From NCBI GenBank assembly GCA_030248135.1, contig JASANC010002449.1, positions 38,021 to 102,020 of the forward strand: DNA of 64,000 nucleotides, in the 5' to 3' direction. Numbering within the stretch: the stretch's first letter is position 1; the number at the start of each line of letters is the position of its first letter. Below the pieces are notes generated by a model that worked only from the letters and a program-made list of their open reading frames with translations, was not told the origin of the DNA and did no database searches. The translations under genes and the position numbers were made by a program. Of the stretch, positions 61,401 through 64,000 are shown in pieces. Origin of the DNA: Theristus sp. LFF4_11 (Eukaryota > Nematoda > Chromadorea > Monhysterida > Xyalidae).

Positions 61401-63301
61401 ATGGTATTTGTAGAAAAGATAGGAGAACAGTAGAGGAATTTCGCAGGCATCCCTGTGTTAGTGACCACACCTGACTCAGTGAACGCAATCAGCGGTTGCA
61501 AACATTGTTCAATCTTTGCGTCGAAAACTTTGCAGGTGAAAATCCTTCGTCAGCCAGATCGAACGTTCGCACTGAAGGTGATGCGCAAGCAGCACATCGT
61601 GGAGACGCAGCAGCAGACGCACACTCTCAACGAACGCAACATCATGATCGAGGCGAACTCGCACTTCATTGTCAAGTAAATCGACGCCTGTGCCGTCGTT
61701 TCGTTCAGGAGTTCATGTTAAAGATCCTGTATTTTTTGTGGAGAAAGCAAACATTACTGCAGGCGGTTCCATAGATGTCTCATCTTTCCAGACTGTACAA
61801 AACGTTCAAAGACAACAAATACCTGTACATGCTGCTTGAGCCGTGTCTCGGCGGCGAGGTTTGGTCGCTGCTGCGGGATCGGTCGGTTTGGATTGGAAGT
61901 TTCCTGTGTCTTTATGAACACACCATTCAACAACATTATTTCGTGAAGCTCTTTTTTACAGAGGTTACTTCGACGACAACGAGGCGAGGTTTTACACAGC
62001 GTGTGCCCTTGAGGCGCTCGAGTATTTACACCAGCGTGGCATCATTTATCGTGATCTGAAACCGGAGAACATGCTGCTGGACACGCGCGGCTATGCGAAA
62101 CTGGTAAACATTGCTGGCAGAATGCGTCACTGAAAAATTATGTGAACCTGCAGCGTACATGGCTGCACTCAAGACATTTGGTGAGCTACCAGCTACGAAC
62201 TCGCAGGTCAACTTTGCTGAGTGCCGTTCTCAGTGGACGTGCTGTCTGAAGAGAAAAAACTCAGGGAACATACACAGAGTGCGTGCACTTTTACAATAAA
62301 AAGGTGAACAGAGCTGAAGTTTACCGGCACAGGTTGACTTCGGGTTCGCCAAAAAGATCGGCATCGGTCGTAAAACGTGGACGTTCTGCGGTACGCCGGA
62401 GTACGTGGCGCCAGAGATTGTGCTGAACAAGGGACACGATCTGGCGGTCGACTGCTGGTCGTTGGGCATCTACGTCTATGAGCTGCTCACTGGATCGTCA
62501 GTTGATGCTGCCATTTTGTACTCTGTGACCACCGGATCCGTAAAGGATCCAATAGGAAAAAGTCTGCAATAATGTCTACCGAAATGGGAGTGTCCAGATG
62601 TTTTCTCCTCACATGGAATGCATGTGCACCCTGCAAGATCACCAGCCATTTTATCTGCATCATTCTCCCTCCCCCCGCCTCACTGATTTTTACGCAAAAC
62701 CTTGCAGACCGCCATTCGCGAGCTCAGACCCGATGCGCACGTACAATATGATTCTGAAGGGGGTCGACTCGATCGAGTGGCCCCGGTCGGTTAGCAAGAA
62801 CGCCATAGTGCTCATAAAAAAGCTCTGTCGGGAGTCGCCCGCTGAACGACTCGGCTGTGGACGTGGCGGCACCAAAGACGTCAGGAAAACACGGTCGGTC
62901 CGGTCATAGGCGTTCGTTGAAATGGCCAACCCGAGAGCCCACCCCTCAGTGGTGCTTGGTTTTATGATGTTTTACCAGAGGTCGACCGCATGTGGCCAGT
63001 TTTGTTTTTTTACTCGTGCTTGTTTCATTGTCGTTGTGCACTGCGTTGACAAAAAACACCTTGCAGCTGGTTCGAAGGTTTCGATTTCGAGGCGTTGCGC
63101 CGTCGAACCATGGAACCGCCCGTGATTCCGACCGTGAGACATTTTGTTTGAAAATTACTTTAAAATTTTTTTTGTGATTTTCCCTATTTATTTTCAATTC
63201 AGATTGCCGACACAACGGACACGTCCAATTTTGACAATTTTGGCCCGGAAACCGAGCCAGAGCCAGAAGACGATCTCACCGGTTGGGACGCGGAATTCTG
63301 A
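38611..63301 (+). CDS. PRKG: cGMP-dependent protein kinase (PKG I/EGL-4/foraging type), two N-terminal isoforms
   Basis: A serine/threonine kinase activated by cGMP, the family of mammalian PRKG1, fly foraging and worm EGL-4. Shared exons: 54425-54591, 55050-55163, 56900-57005, 57207-57270, 57474-57551, probably part of 57847-57942, then after a gap 61285-61372, 61536-61675, 61792-61881, 61962-62103, 62333-62496, 62708-62893, 63067-63133, 63203-63301. They are preceded by exons at 38611-39072 or at 52470-53581. Domains in order: leucine zipper, RRxAV pseudosubstrate, cNBD-A ([15 protein letters not shown]), first half of cNBD-B, AGC kinase with [39 protein letters not shown], and a C-terminal tail ending GWDAEF. 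The C-terminal part of cNBD-B and the linker are not found; they should lie in 57943-61284, where the sequence looks damaged. Identity is certain; the model is incomplete at that point. Confidence 0.95.
39073..40990. other. Start of long PKG intron, no coding call
   Basis: The longest open frame (39338-39796 +, 152 codons) is basic and unassigned. A stretch near 39720-39790 resembles 32700-32770, so both may be repeat relics. Ends in a T-rich tract at 40960-40995. Confidence 0.4.
41710..42720 (+). repeat. 149-bp tandem array, block 1, 7 units
   Basis: Each unit contains AATTCAATGCGCTGATCACG, GTGAGCAACTCTAGATACTG, AATCGTGACGATTTCGGGCG and AATCGGTCCAGAAACGAAAA. Spacing between successive CTCTAGAT sites is 148-150 bp. 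Other blocks: 44860-46460 (about 11 units), 48950-49950 (7, inverted), 59015-59960 (6-7, damaged). Confidence 0.9.
42825..43872 (+). mobile_element. TIR element of 1048 bp carrying a mariner-type MITE
   Basis: Termini ATATTATCTAAAAATGCGGG and its inverse, with TIRs of about 150 bp extending to AGTCATATTTTTGCGCCG. The interior includes GATCGCTGACACTGGTTTGC and the 265-bp MITE at 43350-43614, inserted at TA. No protein is encoded. Related arms occur at 46556, 48680-48840, 50835-50975 and 60155. Confidence 0.75.
43350..43614 (+). mobile_element. Tc1/mariner-type MITE, 265 bp, complete
   Basis: Nearly identical to 31130-31394, with TA at both flanks (43348-43349 and 43615-43616). Confidence 0.85.
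43873..44157. other. Spacer between composite repeats
   Basis: About 285 bp with no recognised feature. Confidence 0.5.
44158..48170 (+). repeat. Composite repeat, unit 2, with mariner insertion
   Basis: Same layout as 41009-43872: GCGGATGCGCGAGCGAGCGT start, about 11 units of the 149-bp tandem, then the TIR segment. The TIR segment is interrupted by a 910-bp mariner-like element (46689-47598), and the 265-bp MITE within it is truncated at about 48170, where the inverted unit 3 begins. Confidence 0.85.
46689..47598 (-). mobile_element. Tc1/mariner-like element with decayed transposase start
   Basis: TIRs of about 140 bp begin CAGGGTGGGCCAAAAAA; TA duplications lie at 46687-46688 and 47599-47600. 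On the minus strand from 47066 a frame begins [10 protein letters not shown] and, after a frameshift, continues SFSAVTRQF and AAAGRQTL, resembling the N-terminal helix-turn-helix of DDE transposases. The catalytic domain is missing, so the element is non-autonomous. Confidence 0.82.
48171..50640 (-). repeat. Composite repeat, unit 3 (inverted)
   Basis: Reverse-complement order of unit 2: TIR-segment fragments (48190-48840), 7 units of the 149-bp tandem (48950-49950), the GAACACTTGAAACCAGG blocks, and the terminal CGCTCGCTCGCGCATCCGCA at about 50610-50630. With unit 2 it forms a large imperfect palindrome. Confidence 0.85.
50636..50980 (-). repeat. Fragment of MITE and TIR segment
   Basis: 50636-50716 is the right third of the 265-bp MITE; 50717-50980 repeats the right arm of the 42825-43872 element (AATTTCGCACATGATGTGAT ... 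TCTCCCGCATTTTTAGATA). Confidence 0.75.
50981..52390. other. Region upstream of proximal PKG start
   Basis: No credible exon. Contains a degenerate hexamer run of GCATCT/AGATCTGCATC type at 51130-51205. It probably holds the promoter and 5' UTR of the proximal PKG isoform. Confidence 0.4.
52399..52467 (+). repeat. (CAA)23 tract directly before the proximal PKG ATG
   Basis: 23 uninterrupted CAA triplets end 2 bp before ATG 52470. They lie in the presumed 5' UTR. In another frame they read poly-Gln, but that frame does not join the PKG frame. CAA-repeat leaders are known to be unstructured. Confidence 0.95.
52470..53581 (+). CDS. PRKG: PKG proximal N-terminal cassette (isoform 2), exons 2a-2c
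   Basis: Exons 52470-52802, 52975-53187 and 53460-53581 (111, 71 and 40 codons plus 2 nt). The first encodes a leucine zipper ([19 protein letters not shown], then LAKYRSLL). The third carries [11 protein letters not shown], a pseudosubstrate matching the family's I-S-A-E-P, and ends HYAKSQ + AG, in the same phase as the distal cassette, so it splices to 54425 as [11 protein letters not shown]. The middle exon is Gln/Ser/His-rich with no recognised domain and could be optional, since all three exons start in phase 0. A (CAA)23 tract precedes the ATG. Confidence 0.87.
53224..53282. repeat. (TCACT)n microsatellite, about 11 copies
   Basis: Pentanucleotide run in the PKG intron between exons 2b and 2c. 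Confidence 0.95.
54425..57942 (+). CDS. PRKG: PKG cyclic-nucleotide-binding domains A and (partial) B
   Basis: Exon 54425-54591 reads [18 protein letters not shown] and [18 protein letters not shown]. Exon 55050-55163 contains the phosphate-binding cassette [16 protein letters not shown], with the Glu that contacts ribose and the Arg that binds phosphate. Exon 56900-57005 has [15 protein letters not shown]. Exons 57207-57270 and 57474-57551 begin cNBD-B ([19 protein letters not shown], then [17 protein letters not shown]). A likely next exon starts at 57847 (LRVTTIQQ, like the family's V-x-V-T), but the expected W-F-G-E-K-A-L motif appears only as CVGEQALR in the +1 frame near 57924-57937, suggesting a lost base or an error. 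The rest of cNBD-B is absent. Confidence 0.88.
57943..59015. other. G/T-rich, probably corrupted sequence
   Basis: Long G-runs and very few A and C for about 1 kb, unlike any neighbour. The skeleton of the composite repeat is still visible: GTTTATTTTTGTGCGGGGGC (58728 onward) against GTTTATTTTTTTGCCCGGGC (44713 onward), and GGTTTTCACTCTTAAAAATT (58789 onward) against TTTTTCACTCTTACAAATTT. Shared positions differ mostly by A or C replaced by G or lost. The missing PKG exons should lie in or after this stretch. Confidence 0.7.
59016..61000 (+). repeat. Composite repeat, unit 4, damaged
   Basis: 6-7 units of the 149-bp tandem (59016-59960) with uneven spacing, then the TIR segment with a 265-bp-family MITE (60589-60822). 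G-rich patches replace expected sequence at 59936-59952, 60066-60112 and 60220-60250. Confidence 0.8.
60589..60822 (+). mobile_element. Tc1/mariner-type MITE copy
   Basis: Starts CAGCATAGCCGATTAAACAT and ends GGCCATGCTG with TA on both sides; about 30 bp shorter than the 265-bp copies because of internal deletions. Confidence 0.8.
61285..63301 (+). CDS. PRKG: PKG catalytic (AGC kinase) domain and C-terminal tail
   Basis: Eight exons in consistent phase. Seen directly: glycine loop [11 protein letters not shown] (61285-61372); [13 protein letters not shown] with the ATP-binding Lys (61536-61675); [19 protein letters not shown] and LGGEVWSLL (61792-61881); YRDLKPEN with the catalytic Asp (61962-62103); DFGFAKKIG, activation segment [14 protein letters not shown] with its Thr (62333-62496); [14 protein letters not shown] and [11 protein letters not shown] (62708-62893); [14 protein letters not shown] and PPVIPT (63067-63133); tail [11 protein letters not shown] to GWDAEF and TGA at 63299-63301. 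All key catalytic residues are present, so an active kinase is expected. The first exon's acceptor (TGCAG at 61281-61285) is inferred. Confidence 0.96.
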
Positions 63302-63502
63302 AAACCCATTTTTAATCTTGTCAAACAGAATATTTGTCCCTCGATCGGTACGAAAGTCCTTGTGTGACCTTGCACGTTGCACAAACACACACACCCGCTG
63401 TTGCAGCACACACGTGCCATGTGCGCACATGTTTGAGCAACATCAGGTCGATGTGTCAAAAGGAAGTGCAAGGTGCTTAGGCAATCACTTGCCGTGCAGG
63501 TA

Positions 63503-63986
63503 CAGGGTGTCCCAAAAAACTACAGTGAGCAAAACGGCTCGTTCTCGTGTTTGGTCAAACGAAATTTTGAACACTGCTTGCAAAGGTTAAAATTTTATTT
63601 GAAAATTCTAAAATTTGCTCACACGCGCATTTCAATTTTCATACCAAGTTGGTGTTTTTCTTCAAGAAATTCATTTTTATTCAAAGGATTAAACCTGAAA
63701 AGTTAAACTGCAGCTGTGATAGTTTCAATGAATTGAAGAGGGTAGAACAAGAGTGCAGAAACTCAAAAATGGACAATAATCGTCAGCGCGTGCATTTGTG
63801 ACGGACGATTTGCAACCTTGAAGTTCAAAACGTTGCTGTGCTAGAGTGTGCTTGGATATTTTCATGAAATTTCAACGCAATTAATGGCAAACGTTTCTGA
63901 AACTGTGTTCAAATTTTGAGACTTAAATGTTGAATCAAACTTGAGAACAAGTCGTTTTGCCCATGATAATTTTATGAGACACTCTG
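63503..63986. mobile_element. Mariner-like MITE downstream of PKG
   Basis: TIRs CAGGGTGTCCCAAAAAACTA and, inverted, CAGAGTGTCTCATAAAATTA, with TA at 63501-63502 and 63987-63988. 484 bp and no coding capacity. Starts 201 bp after the PKG stop. Confidence 0.75.
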
Positions 63987-64000
63987 TACAAGTAAATGGC

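Overview
This is a eukaryotic nuclear window from an invertebrate animal. Three intron-rich protein genes lie on the + strand, separated and interrupted by transposon-derived repeats. Many introns end in TTTTCAG-like acceptors (for example before 9167, 10009, 16035, 20793 and 30463). That and the diverged animal orthologues suggest a nematode or other small ecdysozoan; an early-branching nematode is only a guess. There are no operons, CRISPR arrays or prokaryotic signals. Exons were joined by hand from reading frame, splice sites, intron phase and recalled family conservation; no alignment was run.

Layout. 1-5691: an inverted-repeat (foldback) region, a tRNA-like SINE head, and hAT-type MITE copies, one nested in another. 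5692-20852: a 27-exon gene for listerin (LTN1), the E3 ubiquitin ligase of ribosome-associated quality control; the modelled CDS is 5478 nt (1825 aa). 20853-25264: two tRNA-derived SINE copies, two hAT MITEs and a G-run foldback element. 25265-30713: an 8-exon PWWP-domain gene (HDGF/LEDGF-like, 463 aa) with a Mutator-like foldback element, itself hit by a second hAT MITE, in one intron. 30714-38610: mostly unassigned sequence with Tc1/mariner MITEs.

38611-63301: a cGMP-dependent protein kinase (PKG) gene. It has two alternative N-terminal cassettes about 14 kb apart, each encoding a leucine zipper and an RRxAV pseudosubstrate, and each ending in the phase needed to splice into the same exon at 54425. 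The region between the cassettes holds about 10 kb of 149-bp tandem arrays, inverted duplications and mariner-type elements. Shared exons for both cyclic-nucleotide domains and a full AGC kinase domain follow, but the end of the second cyclic-nucleotide domain is missing in a G/T-rich stretch (57943-59015) that looks like corrupted sequence. A mariner-like MITE closes the window.

The three genes have no evident shared pathway. The most notable points are the duplicated PKG cassettes, a GC-AG intron in LTN1, a thrice-repeated motif in the PWWP protein, several nested transposons with readable target-site duplications, and two dispersed short motifs of unknown role.
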